64,000 nucleotides of DNA from Favolaschia claudopus (GCA_037176885.1 JAWWNJ010000060.1:372001-436000); one strand, 5' to 3'. Counted from the stretch's first letter, positions 1 to 12,316 are shown. Program-made: numbers and translations. The notes: generated by a model not told the origin, from the letters alone.

Positions 1-2310
1 ATGCGAGATATTCAAGACAGCCCTGCTTGGCGAGCCCTAGGCAATTACTTGCGGACTCGATATCATCTTGTTTTTGGCTTCTACATTGATTGGTTCAATC
101 CGTTGACAAATAAAACTGCAGGTAAAATAAGATGTTCTGGCTATTCAAATGCACTCATATTGTTTTCAGGTGCTATTGTTTCCTGTGGAGCCATTGTGCT
201 GTATTGTCTCAGCCTTCCGATTGAAGTTCGATTTCTACTGGAAAACATTTTTATCCTCGGCATGATTCCTGGTCCAGGAATGCCTGATGTCTGGACAATA
301 AGTCATATTCTTCTCTCATTTGCCAAAATGGTGAACGAGTTTGCCAGCCCGGGGAAAAAATTGCCAACACACAGGAACCCGCTTGGTGTCAATGTAGCTG
401 CTCAGATTCTTCCCCTCATAGCTGATCTTCAAGCTATCCGCAAAGTAGCAGGCTATATGGCCTTCAACGCTACAATGTTTTGTAACTGGTGCCTGCTTAA
501 ACTTGACCAGATCGAAGATCTGGAGTATAAAACTTGGATGCTACGTGATTCGCAAACTGTTTCAAAGCAAGCCCAAGCGTGGCATAAAGCAATCAGTATC
601 AAAGACAAGACTGCATTATCCAAGAAATCTGGGGTACGCTGGACACCTTTTCATGATGTATATCACTGGGATCCTGTTAAAAACATTGTACTTGGCTTCA
701 TGCACAACTGGTTGGAAGGTGCACTCCAACATCATCTTCGAGTTTATTTGGGAATCGGGCGCCCAAAGAGGATAACCACAGATTCAAGTAACCTTGGCAT
801 CGTTGAGGATATTGGGGGTGATTCTCAATCTGAAATGTCGGACATGTCTGACTCTGGGAGCGAAATGAATTACCCTCTGCATACACCCTCACAAGGACAA
901 CTTGAAAACTTGACTTCATCCAATATGGACTCCGGCGATGAAACCGATGACTCTGCGACTCCTACCCCTGAGAATTTTCTCAATGCTCCTCCTGGAAATG
1001 ATGACAATGATGAAGAGGACGAGCCTATTTTTGATGCCCCTGGAATGTTCAACTTCACTTCTCCTGAATTGGGCAGCATACGAACTTGTATTCGCAATAT
1101 ATCTCTTCCGACCTGGGTAGCTCGTCCACCAACAAATCTTGGAGAGTCCTCTCATGGCAAGCTGAAAGCTGAGGAATATCTGCTCCTTTTCACAGTGATC
1201 CTACCGTTGATACTCCCTGAACTCTGGTGGCAAAAAGGGACTTTTGAAACGGAATTGTTGAACAACCTTCATCATCTTGTTGGTTCAACAAACATTCTAG
1301 CTTCGTTTACAACGACAAATACAGAAGCCGACCAGTATACAGATCTCTATGTGAAATATCGGAAGGCTCTTCCAAGGTTGTTTCCAGTAAAGTTCAAGTC
1401 TGTTCCAAATCATCATTTTGCGATGCATAATGCTTCATTGCTCAAGCATTGGGGTCCTTTCCCTGCGCTGAGTGAGTTTGCTGGCGAACGAATGAATGGC
1501 ATGCTGCAGAAAATTAAAACTAATAAGAAAATGGGTCAGTATAATTATATATCTCTATGGATTCATAACTCATGGCAAACCATCTTAGAGGATATGCCGC
1601 TCACTATGCTTCGACAAATGGCCCGACGTGGGCGTTTAGAAGCACAATTGAGTGATGGCCAGCTGAAAGCTGGAGCTTTGGGCCAATTTTCTGAAATACT
1701 TCAGCCAACTATAGCTGCTAGCCGAAAACAAGCCAAACCCCTGTCAGATCTGGCAGTAGCAAAAATTCTCAAAGTCTCAAAGGAACTTCCTGAGGAAGAC
1801 TACGAATTGTTATTGCAATATCAGAGATCCAAAGGACAGCCTTGGAGATCTTGGTTGGATCTTCCACAACCACATGGTGCTCTTATACTGCCTCCAGCAG
1901 TACTGTACTCAAGGCATTTTAAAATTGGAGACCATACATTCAGTCGGATCAAATCCAGAAAGAAAAACAGTCGCATCCAGTTCAAAGACCCAGAAGACAG
2001 CACAACACGTTGCACTGGATATATTCGAGAGATTTGGCAAATCCCTGTTCATAATTATCTCCAAACTTTTTTTCTGGTTGAGAAGTACAAGCCTCTCGCC
2101 CTTGGTGCCATCCAAAAAACTCCATATCATTCCTTGAATCTGTTTCAGGCGACTGCAGTTTCAACAGATCCGTCAAACAATTTTTGTATCATTGAACCAC
2201 ACCATATATTGACACATCTGACTTCTTATTATCGACCCAAAGGCACATTTGGAATTCTGAAGGCAATCCTGGTAATTTGCTGGGCATTAAATCGTGGACG
2301 CCGAGCTTAA
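1..2310 (+). CDS. Tnp2-like transposase (CACTA/EnSpm type), 5'-partial
   Basis: Open from the first base to a stop at 2308-2310, and probably longer upstream: the ATG at base 1 is a chance window edge rather than a convincing start. Residues near the start (DWFNPL, then [13 protein letters not shown] and [10 protein letters not shown]) match the conserved Tnp2 core of basidiomycete CACTA-type transposases, as does [15 protein letters not shown] around residue 235. A 48-nt in-frame intron (122-169, GTAAAA...TTTCAG) is likely, because removing it joins NKTA to GAIVSCG as in family members. An acidic low-complexity stretch (about residues 270-345) separates the core from a C-terminal half containing [30 protein letters not shown]. 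The role would be DNA cutting and joining at element ends; no matching terminal repeats are visible here. It could be an active element, a relic or a domesticated copy. Confidence 0.75.
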   Translation: MRDIQDSPAWRALGNYLRTRYHLVFGFYIDWFNPLTNKTAGKIRCSGYSNALILFSGAIVSCGAIVLYCLSLPIEVRFLLENIFILGMIPGPGMPDVWTISHILLSFAKMVNEFASPGKKLPTHRNPLGVNVAAQILPLIADLQAIRKVAGYMAFNATMFCNWCLLKLDQIEDLEYKTWMLRDSQTVSKQAQAWHKAISIKDKTALSKKSGVRWTPFHDVYHWDPVKNIVLGFMHNWLEGALQHHLRVYLGIGRPKRITTDSSNLGIVEDIGGDSQSEMSDMSDSGSEMNYPLHTPSQGQLENLTSSNMDSGDETDDSATPTPENFLNAPPGNDDNDEEDEPIFDAPGMFNFTSPELGSIRTCIRNISLPTWVARPPTNLGESSHGKLKAEEYLLLFTVILPLILPELWWQKGTFETELLNNLHHLVGSTNILASFTTTNTEADQYTDLYVKYRKALPRLFPVKFKSVPNHHFAMHNASLLKHWGPFPALSEFAGERMNGMLQKIKTNKKMGQYNYISLWIHNSWQTILEDMPLTMLRQMARRGRLEAQLSDGQLKAGALGQFSEILQPTIAASRKQAKPLSDLAVAKILKVSKELPEEDYELLLQYQRSKGQPWRSWLDLPQPHGALILPPAVLYSRHFKIGDHTFSRIKSRKKNSRIQFKDPEDSTTRCTGYIREIWQIPVHNYLQTFFLVEKYKPLALGAIQKTPYHSLNLFQATAVSTDPSNNFCIIEPHHILTHLTSYYRPKGTFGILKAILVICWALNRGRRA

Positions 2311-2904
2311 TTCTTTTAATTCCACTTGTGTCTTGATTTCTTGCTATCTTTTATACAATTTGTATTATGTACTGTTTAGTTCAATATATGCTACATTTCC
2401 TGTTCACTGAGCACTCCAGGTAATTGCATGTTCAAGTTTTCGAAGGAAAGGTTGGTTCTCAACTTCTTCCGGAAAAACCCCATCATTTATGACGCAAAGC
2501 AGGGGCAAAAAGTCCAAATTCCCGTACATTTTCTGCCTATGTACGTCATATTGGTCAACTGACCTCGGGTAAGGTCCGGAATGCGGGGCAAATCCATGCT
2601 CACAAATAATCCTTGTCTCAGGGAGGGAGCAGAGGGAGAGACTTCTATGTACCTTAGTATTGATGTGTAATATAAGTTTGAGCTTCAATTCCGTTGTTGC
2701 AAGTCCAGCAAGTGCATTCATAGTGCATTCATCAATTTAATGTCCTGATTTTGATCCCATTCCCGATTCGAGTGAAAATCAGTGATATGAGATCATTATC
2801 ATTTTACGACATCAACTGCCAGCTCATCGTCGTCTTTTCTCTCTCATCCACTTCCTCCACCTCCCTTGCCCTTCAGTTCCGCTGCACAACATAGAGCCAA
2901 CAAC
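2311..2904. other. Intergenic, possible reverse-strand coding remnant
   Basis: No recognised gene. A 105-codon reverse-strand frame at 2404-2721 has protein-like composition (for example INDGVFPEEVENQPFLRKLE) but no family was recognised. It may be a remnant linked to the neighbouring transposon. Confidence 0.3.
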
Positions 2905-3493
2905 ATGGTCGTTCACCACCTCTCCCCCAATCAACTCCACCTCCAACTCACTGCTCCACACCCGCCATTTGCCGGACACAATCGTGAGCGATGAATGTGC
3001 GTCGCTACTGTATCTATCTATTACTTGTATGCTCACAAGATTTTAGCTCATAGCCGCATCCATGGACTTCCACCTCGGCCACACCTGCACCCTCTCTGAC
3101 AGCATCTCCAACCTGCCACACGAAGCCTGCCTTGCCGGCGCCGCCGTTCGGGAAGTCATGTACTTAGCATGGGGAGAGAAGGGAAAACAGGTGCGTCCGC
3201 TCTCTCATTGCCTTCCCGTGCCCTACTTACACTGCCCTCAAGTTCTATAGCCCCTTGTTAACCTGCCCACACCACCGCGATGCCCGTCTCGACACTTTCA
3301 CTCTCGCAACACTACCCTCCCCTCCGCCGCCAACTTCTTCATGTACTGTGCTCTTCCCCAATACCGACCACCTTCCTTCACCTGCAAGTTCAACATCATG
3401 GCGCTATCTGCCGTCGCCACCCTTCCCGCCACCATCATCTCCATCAACACCAACACTGTCACCTCCGACGCGCCACCGCTCCCTCCATCATAA
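2905..3493 (+). CDS. Possible small hypothetical protein gene
   Basis: Tentative model. A C-rich frame starts at ATG 2905 (MVVHHLSPNQ...). It can be continued by splicing into the frame around 3063 (MDFHLGHTCTLSD...EKGKQ, ending at a GTGCGT donor at 3190) and then into an exon after 3250 that ends with the stop at 3491-3493. The codon bias (C at third position) resembles real genes of the window, and donor and acceptor sites are present. No domain, signal peptide or homologue was recognised, so this may be a non-coding C-rich stretch. Confidence 0.22.
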
Positions 3494-3661
3494 TCCCTTT
3501 GACACTTACCAGCACCGTTCAAGTTCGGTGCTCCCGTTCACTCGTCTACATAGTGTCTGATCTGAAACATGTATTACATACTTGTGTATTATCATACGAA
3601 GCGGAAAAATCTAAAACTCTATGCCAAATCTAACGAGTCGAAACTGCGCAAACAAGAAAAC

Positions 3662-5189
3662 TTACTCCTGCATCGGGACTTCTTCGCCTTCGTCTTCATC
3701 CCATCCACTATTCCCTTGCCGCTCCATCTCCGCCGCCGTCGGGATATTGTATTGTTTAAGAACATCGTTACCGTACTTCTCCATAAATGCTGCCTTGTTC
3801 ATCGTCTTCCAGTCGGTATTCTTGTGGTGTTCAATCAAAGGGAGCGCCACACCGTACTGAGCGTACTTGTAGCGCGTCTCGGCCGGGAAATCATTGAATT
3901 TCTCGGGATCAAACCAGTCGATGGGCGCTTTCTTCGGCATCTGAAACGAAAGGTCCGACTCCGGCGGGTTGGGCACGCGGAGACGAATGCGCTCAACAAT
4001 ATTGCTTTTCTTCTTCCCACGCGTACGCCGGTCATCCGCCACACGCCGTTCTTCGAGTTTGTGGATGTAGGAGGTCGCGGAAGCACTGCGAAGTGACTTC
4101 CCGTTGACAAAATAAACAGCTTTGTGGTCGTTATCGGTGCCTGAGTTGTCGTCTGAATTGCAGTATTCATCAGAAACAAGCGAGACAACGCGGTTGGGGA
4201 GCTTGTCCTTGTACGCGAAAGCCTCGCGTTTCTCAGCCAACTGAATTGGGGAAGTAAATACGATGTGGTAACAAAAATAAGGAAAAGAAACATACACGAG
4301 ACCGTCGCTTGCTGCCTCGGCTGTCGTCCTGGTTCTGGGCAAGCTTTCCCGGAAATTTGAGCTCAATCTGAGCTTTACGGCGCATGTACGAGAAAGCGAA
4401 GCACCGGAAGATGTCGCGGATCAGGGAGGGGTTGTTGATGCCGGTCTCGGTAGGCCCCTTCATCCGGTATGCATACGAGATGACGGCGCTCCGGAAGCTC
4501 TCAAGAAACACCATCTCGTGGACTTGATTGTAGAGGCTGTCCGGCACACCCAACACATCAGGGCACCAGACTTCGAGCCCGGCAGCCAGGACCATTGTAT
4601 AGGACGCAAGAAGGAAAGTGTCTTTCACATCGAGTATGTCCTTCGCAATCTGGCTGCCATTCGCAGCCTCCCTCCTGGCACCGTCACGAAGCTTAGTCAC
4701 CATGTTTGACGCGATGGAGCTCGGAGCGGTAGTGCGAAGTTTTTGCTGGAGTTCGGGTAAAAAGGTGGGAGTGAAGCGTTTTTCGAAGGTGGCGATAGCC
4801 GAGGTAGATGGAGAGGGCGGAGGGACATCAGACCTAACCGTTCCGAAGAGAATGTAAGCATGTAAATAACCGGCGGCCTAAATTATTATTTCATCTTTGT
4901 GAGACGAAACTTCTAAGAACAAAGAAGCTAAGCTGACCTTCGTTCCCTTGAACTCATCCGGTATCTGATCCCGTTTGAGGTGATACTGGTTTACTTTAGC
5001 CTTCTTTTTAGGTCCTTTACGTGCTTTCTTTGAGACGGGAGGGCTGTTGTCGCCAGGAGAGTCTGGCGAAGTGGAACGGTCTCGTTCAGTGGCTGTTCTC
5101 TTGGTACCGGCCTGTGGAGCCGCAGATTCAGTCGGGTTGGAGGAGCCAGAAGGTTGTGAGGGACCAGCAGTAGATCCACCCTCAGTCAT
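3662..5189 (-). CDS. Conserved-looking hypothetical protein, 3 exons
   Basis: Three exons on the reverse strand: 5189-4938, 4877-4296 and 4240-3662. The 60- and 55-nt GT-AG introns keep one frame and give about 470 aa. The start chosen is the ATG at 5187-5189. The N-terminus (about 80 residues) is Ser/Pro-rich and then strongly basic (KKARKGPKKKAK), suggesting nuclear targeting. Splicing joins DEFKGTK to AAGYLHAYILFGTV, so the acceptor at 4878 is well supported. The middle is helical and hydrophobic (DTFLLASYTMVLAAGLEVWCPDV). The C-terminus holds DWFDPEKFNDFP and HHKNTDWKTMNKAAFMEKYG, then an acidic tail. No family was recognised. Splice-consistent frames over 470 codons argue for a real gene. 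Confidence 0.65.
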
Positions 5190-5239
5190 GATGATAGCGG
5201 ACAAAGAGAAAGCAGCGTGTTATGTGTACATATTTTGAC

Positions 5240-5427
5240 TTCACGTGCAAAATTATAATCATTGATTGTCACGGACAGGTATTGCAATAATCCAGCGGTA
5301 AGCGCGCGGTAATCCGCGTGTAAGCCACGAATAAACCACTGCGGATTAATTTTGATGTAAGCCACGGGGCCTGCCGCCTGTGTAAATGTGCCACATGAAG
5401 TTTGTGTGAGGCTACTGACGCGCCGTC
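5240..5427. other. AT/GC-mixed spacer with short repeats at the decarboxylase break
   Basis: Contains repeated GTAAGCCAC and related GGTAA(G/T)CCGCG words (about 5297-5365) directly before the truncated decarboxylase. It may be the scar of a small mobile element; no terminal repeats or target duplication were seen. Confidence 0.25.
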
Positions 5428-7513
5428 ATGCGTTTCAGCAAAGCGGGAGCATCCGCCGTCGCCGTCTGTCTGTCGCACGAGATCTTGGGTGTGGATAACG
5501 GTGATCGAGGCGGCTACGCTAACCTATTGGGTACCGCTATGCTCACCGGAATCAAAGTGCGCGCCTTCATCCACAAGGTTGTTGCTTCGTACTCACCCGC
5601 CAGTAGATGTACAGTTACTGGACAACCATGGACTATTACTCAGAAAAAGAGGGCGGACGGCTTGCCATTACCGCCGTCAATCGGCTTCCCACTGAGAAAG
5701 AGGATCGACCACAGCCAGAAATCGATGAGCAAAAGACGAGGATCCGAACAGAGATCCTGGAGACGGACAACGCCGATCTACGAAAACGAGGATACGAAAA
5801 AGTTGGTGAGTATATCATACAAATGAAATGAATGATGCCCAACTTGCCAAGACGACTATTCACAATATTCACAGATGAAGGAAATCGGATCCGATACGAT
5901 GATCAATGCTTTCGTCTGTAACTACAAGATTGATTCGAATGGAAATTACAACCGCGACATCAGCCAGGCCAATTTCTTGAACCAACGTCTATACGATCGT
6001 CTGTCTGTGCGCACGCCGCGCGACACTATCAACGATAAACCACTCATCATCAACCGCACCGAGTTCAAGCAGAATGCGTACAAAGACACTCTGACATCTC
6101 TGAAGAGCCGTATGCACCTGGATGTTGAGAGCTGCAAAGAAGACTCGCTCATCGCGCTATCCAACGTTTCAATGCAAGTACTGGTGGCAATCAAATCCTA
6201 CGCGCTTTGACATCCCTTACGGCTTACAGGAGTCCATTTCCTACGGCTGGTAGCTTCTTGCAGGGCATGATGAAAGATTTCAGGACCGTCGCTGAAGAGG
6301 AAATCACGGTCAGCCCCTGTATTTGTGCTGCCGAAGTGATGTCTCATTTTGATCTCTAGAACTGCTTCGTTCGATCTGAAGAGCGTCCGGCTGTCCACAG
6401 CTTCATCATTCACGGACTGCAGAGTGAACGCCAGTTTCTCGTATATTTGCCGATGTTCCACGTCAAAAACCACAAGCGCCAGCTCATTCTCGAGGTCGTC
6501 ATGGAGGATGCGAATCTCAAAGCCATCAATGAGAGGCTCGGCTCGAAGAGCACCGTTGTGACCGTGCACACGGGTTTTCAATCCATCGCGGACCTCAAAA
6601 CGCTTGATAAGATTTTGAATGACGGAGAGTTTATGGCTAACGTCTACGAAGGGTACCCAACTATATATGGGTACGGGTCGCGCTTTTCCTACCCTCTGAT
6701 ATGTTCCACGCTGATGCTTCGGTTTCTACTGCCAGCGTCACCGCATCTCTCGCGAGTTCGGTGAAGATCAAGATACAGAAGCGTGTTGTTGACAAGCCGC
6801 TTGCATCCTCATCGCAGGCAAAATATCCATCGCAAATGCCTTTCGTCATGTACGGTCAAGGGAACGAACTCCATATTGAGCACGTCCTCAGCAAATCCCC
6901 CGATGTTCAGCTCTCCGCGTCCTGCGTCACGCTCGATCTGCCACTCGAGCGGAAGCTGGGCGACGGGCCGTGGCTGGTCACGCTCGAAGACTACATCGAG
7001 CGAGTGATGCAGCCGTTCAGCGACGCGCAGCCTCCCAGCTTCCTCACCAGCGGCGCATCGCTGCGTATCAGAGTCCACTCTGTCAAGGAGGGCTCGCTTA
7101 CATCCGAAGGAGCGGTCGTGACGGACCAGGCTGAGGTCGAGAACAGGACGCTCACCCTCGGCGCGGCACCCACAATGATCGACTACACCGCGCTCAACGA
7201 GCCCATCGCAGCGGACATGTACGTCGTCGCGCGTGATGACACGGACTCACAGGAAGCTGTGGAAGCCATTGCGAAGAAGCTCGTGTCAACGCTGCAGAGC
7301 GGCAAGATTCGCTGGTCCGACAACGTCGTGCACGAGCTAAAGCTCTTCGAGCCGAAGGTGGTCCAGAAGTACTCTGTTACGCTTGGTGTGCCGGAGAGCG
7401 TTGCGGATGGCGCGAAGTTCGCGGTCATCTGCCGCTTCACGGGTCCGACCGACGCAGTCAAACGCGACACTCGTGCGGCGTGGCTGAAAAGAGTAGTTGA
7501 TATCACTGAGTAG
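5428..7513 (+). pseudogene. PLP-dependent (group II) decarboxylase-like, 5'-truncated
   Basis: Only the C-terminal part of a pyridoxal-phosphate decarboxylase-like protein is present. The first frame (RFSKAGASAVAVCLSHEILG...) corresponds to the region after the expected PLP-lysine, and nothing upstream encodes the cofactor-binding half. Later exons are recognisable: MDYYSEKEGGRLAITAVNRLP (5632 on), MKEIGSDTMINAFVCN (5875-6178), SPFPTAGSFLQGMMKDF (6231 on), NCFVRSEERP (6360 on) and a long final exon to 7513 with NELHIEHVLSKSPDVQLSAS. GT-AG introns separate most of them. The junction near 6650-6705 changes frame and is not cleanly explained. Catalysis cannot be expected without the N-terminal half, so this is called a pseudogene. 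The long intact final exon suggests recent truncation or a retained partial function. Confidence 0.55.
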
Positions 7514-8848
7514 GACTTAGTAGCCCTGGTCATGATGCATGCATGAGCAAAATGTAGTTGTTGGAGGGATTGATGACACGTACTATCACATCTCTCCTGT
7601 GCAGACTGTCCCGGTGAATTATGCGATGGCGTCGACGACATATACCTCTCGCATCCTACAAACGAGCAGCGAAAGAACGTTCATGCGAGAGCGACGCCGG
7701 GGCGTGGCCTTCGCAAATCGTCAACGATTGCTCACTGCTGGAAAAACCGGACGAGAATGAGGAGATGCACGACGGATCGCGCTGGTAATCGATATCGCAG
7801 ACGGCGACGAAGTGCACATGCCAAGACGACGGTCCGAGCGGCGTTCGAGGGCCGTTCACGATGACGCCGCGGTCGCCCGTCTCGTCCCCGGCAGACCGTG
7901 GTGCTGCAGAGTGGGATGAGAGTGGGATGAAATCTTGAAGCAAAAGTGTACGCGAAGAGTCCATTACGCGTATGCCGTTCTCTGACGTCTTGCTTGCTGC
8001 CTTACAGGACGGGGAGGTGCCCCCAAAGCGATGGGTGCCATGGCTGGCTGGCAGTCTCGTGAAGAACAGAGGTGTAGAATAGCTGCGCCGTCGGAGGAAA
8101 CGCAAGTCTTGACCGGTTGCTCAATGGCAGATTTGCCAAAGCTCAAATGGACTGCCCGGTGGGTGGCCTTCACGTTGTTTTCTTTTTCCGTCTTAAAACT
8201 TGAAGCTCGTTGTCTTTTCCAATTGACAGGGTGCTTCTGCTTGAAGGCTGAACTCTTTGCATAGAAACCTTTCGGGCACAGGAAGCTCATGATAATTCTG
8301 GCGTTGCAAGACGACACGGGTAACTAGTAGAGTCGTTGTTCAGGCCCTAAGGTGAAGAGGGAGAGAGTCGGGTGGCAGTGCTCAAAGCAGCGTGACTAGT
8401 ACCTGATGGCCGTCTCTTCGGCTGCCACAACCCTCTCACGCAGAGCTAAGTCAAAGCGACCACTACGAAATGATGCGTTGAAATCATACCCAGTTCGCAC
8501 CGGATGGATGGAAGTCTGTGTACGAGATCGAGGAAAAATTTTGCCGCTCGGGTTTTGACTGTCAATTCGCTCGGCATCCTTATACAAGTTCAGGTTTCCA
8601 GAGTCGGCGAGAGTTTCGTCTGAGAATCGTCTCTCGTCGGCAGACGCTCCAACCAACTCGGTGCCTCGCTGCATAGAGCGAGAGCTCGAGAGTCGACCAA
8701 ATTATCTTTGACTTGCGCCTCGGGATTCCAGGACGGCCTGCACGACCCCGTAAGTTAGCGGCCCAGCATGTAAAGACGCAACATCTGAGCAGTGGAGGAC
8801 ATGCCCGTATGCACGATGCGGCCCACGTCTCCCAACGGCACTCAACTT
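7514..8848. other. Intergenic, no supported gene
   Basis: No complete gene recognised. A 149-codon reverse frame (7656-8105) is C-rich and coding-like in its middle (DETGDRGVIVNGPRTPLGP) but has no recognised family. The rest shows no structure. Confidence 0.4.
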
Positions 8849-8881
8849 GACGGGCCCGTAGTTTACGCGTACGGGCCCGTC
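8849..8881. promoter_or_regulatory. 12-bp perfect inverted repeat upstream of carboxylesterase
   Basis: GACGGGCCCGTA and TACGGGCCCGTC are perfect reverse complements separated by 9 nt, about 114 bp before the esterase start. Each arm holds the self-complementary CGGGCCCG. CGG-containing palindromes are typical targets of fungal zinc-cluster regulators, so a regulatory role is possible; this is inference. Confidence 0.35.
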
Positions 8882-8994
8882 GATGCTCGTCATCATAATT
8901 CGTAAGTTCAGTGGTTCGCTTTAAAGGACATACTCTTGCCATTGCGTCGGTCATATTCCAACCCATACCCTTTTTAATTTGTCTTCCAACTTCA

Positions 8995-11900
8995 ATGCTG
9001 CCAAAATTACTTCCGGTTCTACTAGGCATTCTGGTCTCCTCAGAACTCACTTTCGCTGAGGCCCACTCGTCCGACGTGGTCTCACTCCCATACGGAAAGT
9101 TTAGAGGTTCCCTCGACGGCAATGTCACCCAATTTCTTGGTGTTCGCTACGGCCACAGGTACAATTATTTTTCTCAGTTGCCAGTGTACTCAATTTAGAA
9201 CTGGCAGCGAGCGATTCCGACTGCCTGCAGACCCCATTCCGTTTGATGGGGTCCACAACGCAACTGCCTATGGACCTTTTTGTCCTATACAGGCCATTCC
9301 ATCTCTGGGAGGAGAACCCGCTCCCCCTCCCGACCCATCCATTTCAGAGGATTGTCAGTCCCATTCTTCCGTTTCCGTCAGATTTACCGTCCATCCTTCG
9401 CAGGTCTCACATTAGATATAATTAAACCCAATGTTCGCACTTCTCGCCTCCTTCCAGTCTTCATCGTACGTGCCCTTTGAAATGCAAGTTTCCTTGGCTA
9501 CTTTGACAAACACGCCTGCGCTCAGTACATCTACGGAGGTCAGCCCTCTGTGTTTTTCTCAAACTCTTCTTCATTCTGACTTGTATTCCAGGTGGCTTCA
9601 ACATTGGGAAGAGCAGCGATAACAACCTCAAACCACTCGTGGAGCGATCCATTGAAAGAGGAGAACCGATTATTGGTATTACCATCAATCATCGCACTAC
9701 AGGTAACGACCCACCGTCTTGTCGTCCAAGGTTACAATTGACAAATGTTGTGCAGCCTTCGGATGGAGTCCTTCCGGGAAAAGAGGTTGCTGAAGCAGGT
9801 ATAAGCAACCTGGGCCTTCGTGATCGTAAACGCTTCCTTCTTCATCTTTCACAGTGAAGAACTCATGCGCTTCAGAAATATTTGCTCTCAAATGGATCAA
9901 GAACCACATATCTGTCTTCGGCGGCGATCCTTCACGCATCATCCTGTCAGTATCTCCAACCTGCATTTATTGAATTGTTAAGAAAATTCCATAGTGGCGG
10001 CCAAAGCTCTGGTTCAGTCTCCACCAGCTATCTCACCCTCGACAACAAACAAAAGTCAAACTCGTTGTTCCACGGAGCATTCATGGTGGGCTGTCCTCTA
10101 ATCTTTTCCTGTCTTTTTTCCTCTTTTCCGACCTCCGTAAAAATTCCTAATACAAAAATATTTTTTGCAGCAATCCGGCACCGTTGTCCGTTCACCCCCA
10201 CAATCCGAAGGTCAAGCCGACTACGACGCACTCGTCGACACCCTGAACTGCACCGCAGCCCAAGACACCCTGGACTGTCTCCGCACTGTCCCTTTCGACT
10301 CGTTCATGGCTGCGGTGAACAACACCAGGAGTCAAGCACTATACAATACTTTCGATATCGCTTGGCAGCCTCGTATTGACGGAGATATTATCGTGCAGAA
10401 TGCGTGGACTTCAATCAGGGATGGAGCATATGCTAAGGTATGATGTTGTTCCTTTCTTTGTTGTATACTGACGGAGTTATTTCGTTGTAGTTCCCCATTC
10501 TATCCCCAATATGCGACGATGAAGGAACGTGAGTACATTTGTATAGTATACTGTACTATTTCGATCAATTCGTCTGTCACGCGTCACAGGCCCCCGAATT
10601 GACGAATTTTTTCGTACGTGTCACAGGTCACCGAGGCATTGAACGAATGTGACAAAAAAGTCTCGAAATCCTCAAAAAATGCCGAAAAAATGCAAATTTT
10701 TCTCTGCGCGCCCAATGGCGCGCTTTCGTGGCAGGATATTGCGCATATCACCCGAAATGCCGTTTTCTGACATTTTGCTCCGTTTCCCGGCTTTTGGCAC
10801 CTGCCGCGGCTGTGTCTCGGCCTATTTCGCTGTGTATTTGACTTGATTTTGAGGATAAATTTTCTCTATTTCTAAATTATGCTTGCATGCTAGAGAACAG
10901 GAGAGTAAATTGGAGTAGGAAAGGAGACATTCTCGAGGCATTGGCGAATATTTTTGGAGTGTCACAGTCTCTCGGGCCCATTGACGAACATTGAATTTCG
11001 TTCCGAGGTGTCACAGGTCACAGGCCGGGCGAATTGACCGAAATAGTACAGTAATTGTTGGGGCGAAAATATGCTGACGATCGTCATGTTATAGAATCGT
11101 TGTGCTGCCCATTCTAAACATAACGTCGGTTGCCCTGATCTCATAAAGGAATATTTATTGAGACTCATTTGGATAGGACGACCGACGAATTAGTTGGTTA
11201 TCTTAGGTCATAGTGCGTACTGATCATGATAATCTTGCTCTGTCAGCTAGCTCACTGCGTGTTGACCAGTCTGCTACAAAACGCATCTCCCGCTCAAGTC
11301 CGAGAACTCGTCAATCTTTACCCAGATGATCCAGCAGAGGTTCGTTTCATCCACTGATCATTTGCGGCTTCAAGCTAAGTTGGTGATTTTTCCATCACAC
11401 TGTAGGGCTCACCATTCGGAACCGGACTGGATTTCCAAATCGCGTGCGTATAGACCTTTCTGTCTTCTCAACTATAGTGTCAACGTGCCCCCAGCCCGGA
11501 ATACAAACGTATTGCGTCTTTGATCGGAGATCTCGAACTTATCTCTCCTCGCCGTTTCTTCCTCCAACATGCTTCGCCGAGACAAAATGTCTGGGGATCT
11601 CGTAAGTCCCTTTGGCTTGACTTTTTCAACACTCGCGCAGTCACTTACAACGACTTCTAGTAAGCAAACTCGGAAAAAACACAGAATTCGGAGCATATCA
11701 CACCAGTGACACACCCGTGTGGTTCACAAACTCGACCGTCGTTGGCTTTATGGGCATGGATGCGCTTCGTGAGTAGTTGTTTTGTTCAGTATCCTCTACT
11801 GCTGATCCTGACGTGTTTCAACCTTGAGTGAATTTCGTCAATAGACTCGACCCGAACAGCCCTTCCGCCAAAGTGTTTTGGCCCAAATGGAATTCGCCTT

Positions 11901-12034
11901 CGAAAGAGGGGAATACATCCTTGCTGACCTTCAGCGATTCGGGGAATGTCAATATTACGGCTGACAATTTCCGTGAAGAGGGCATGGCGTTGTTGAATTA
12001 TTTACATGCGAATGAGTTCCTGGGTGTTGTCTGA
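8995..12034 (+). CDS. Secreted type-B carboxylesterase/lipase
   Basis: Multi-exon member of the type-B carboxylesterase/lipase family, which hydrolyses carboxylic esters outside the cell. The ATG at 8995 starts a signal peptide (MLPKLLPVLLGILVSSELTFAEA). Exon 1 ends at 9158; a 40-nt intron leads to RFRLPADPIPFDGVHNATAYGP. EDC then joins, via a phase-1 intron, to LTLDIIKPN, followed by YIYGG|GFNIG (oxyanion loop). The nucleophile elbow GQSSG lies near 10000 and is reached through a GTCAGT donor at about 9947. Later landmarks are GTVVRSPPQSEGQADYDALVDTLNC, YKRIASLIGDLELISPRRF, and the catalytic-His-side segment GAYHTSDTPVWF. The C-terminus is LHANEFLGVV. A 501-bp MITE lies in an intron (10551-11051). 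Near 9757-9790 the frame fits only if three residues are lost or one base is extra, so a frameshift is possible. Confidence 0.8.
10551..11051. mobile_element. Tc1/mariner-like MITE, 501 bp, TA target duplication
   Basis: Terminal inverted repeats begin CTGTACTATTTCG and end CGAAATAGTACAG; similarity continues with one mismatch into TCAATTCG. The element is flanked by TA on both sides (10549-10550 and 11052-11053), the target duplication of Tc1/mariner elements. Subterminal GTCACAGGTCAC words occur near both ends. No transposase frame exists, so it is non-autonomous. It lies in an intron of the carboxylesterase that starts at about 10529 and ends near 11150, so splicing should remove it. Confidence 0.75.
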
Positions 12035-12316
12035 GTTTGCTGACGGTTGATTTCGGAATTTATCCCCATATTTTTCGATACACAAATGTTTCGATCTCAA
12101 TTACACTACCTGCTCACTAGTTCATTAATTCAACACTCTTTCCAACAACTTTTCAACTTTGTTTGTGAATTGATATCTGATGGCCGTCATGGTCTAGATC
12201 TTGCCGAACCGTGCCGTGCGTGGCACTGTCATGAACACTGTTCGACCGCTTGGGCTTTGCACATCTGAATTTGGAGCTCGGACTTGGCAAATCTGAAGCT
12301 TTCTCTGGGTGACGAA
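12035..12316. other. Convergent intergenic spacer
   Basis: AT-rich spacer between the 3' ends of the esterase (+) and the methyltransferase (-). No further feature seen. Confidence 0.5.

Noticed and set aside
26..2300. Search for CACTA terminal repeats around the Tnp2 gene
   Set aside because: No CACTA-type ends found within the window; the left end lies outside.
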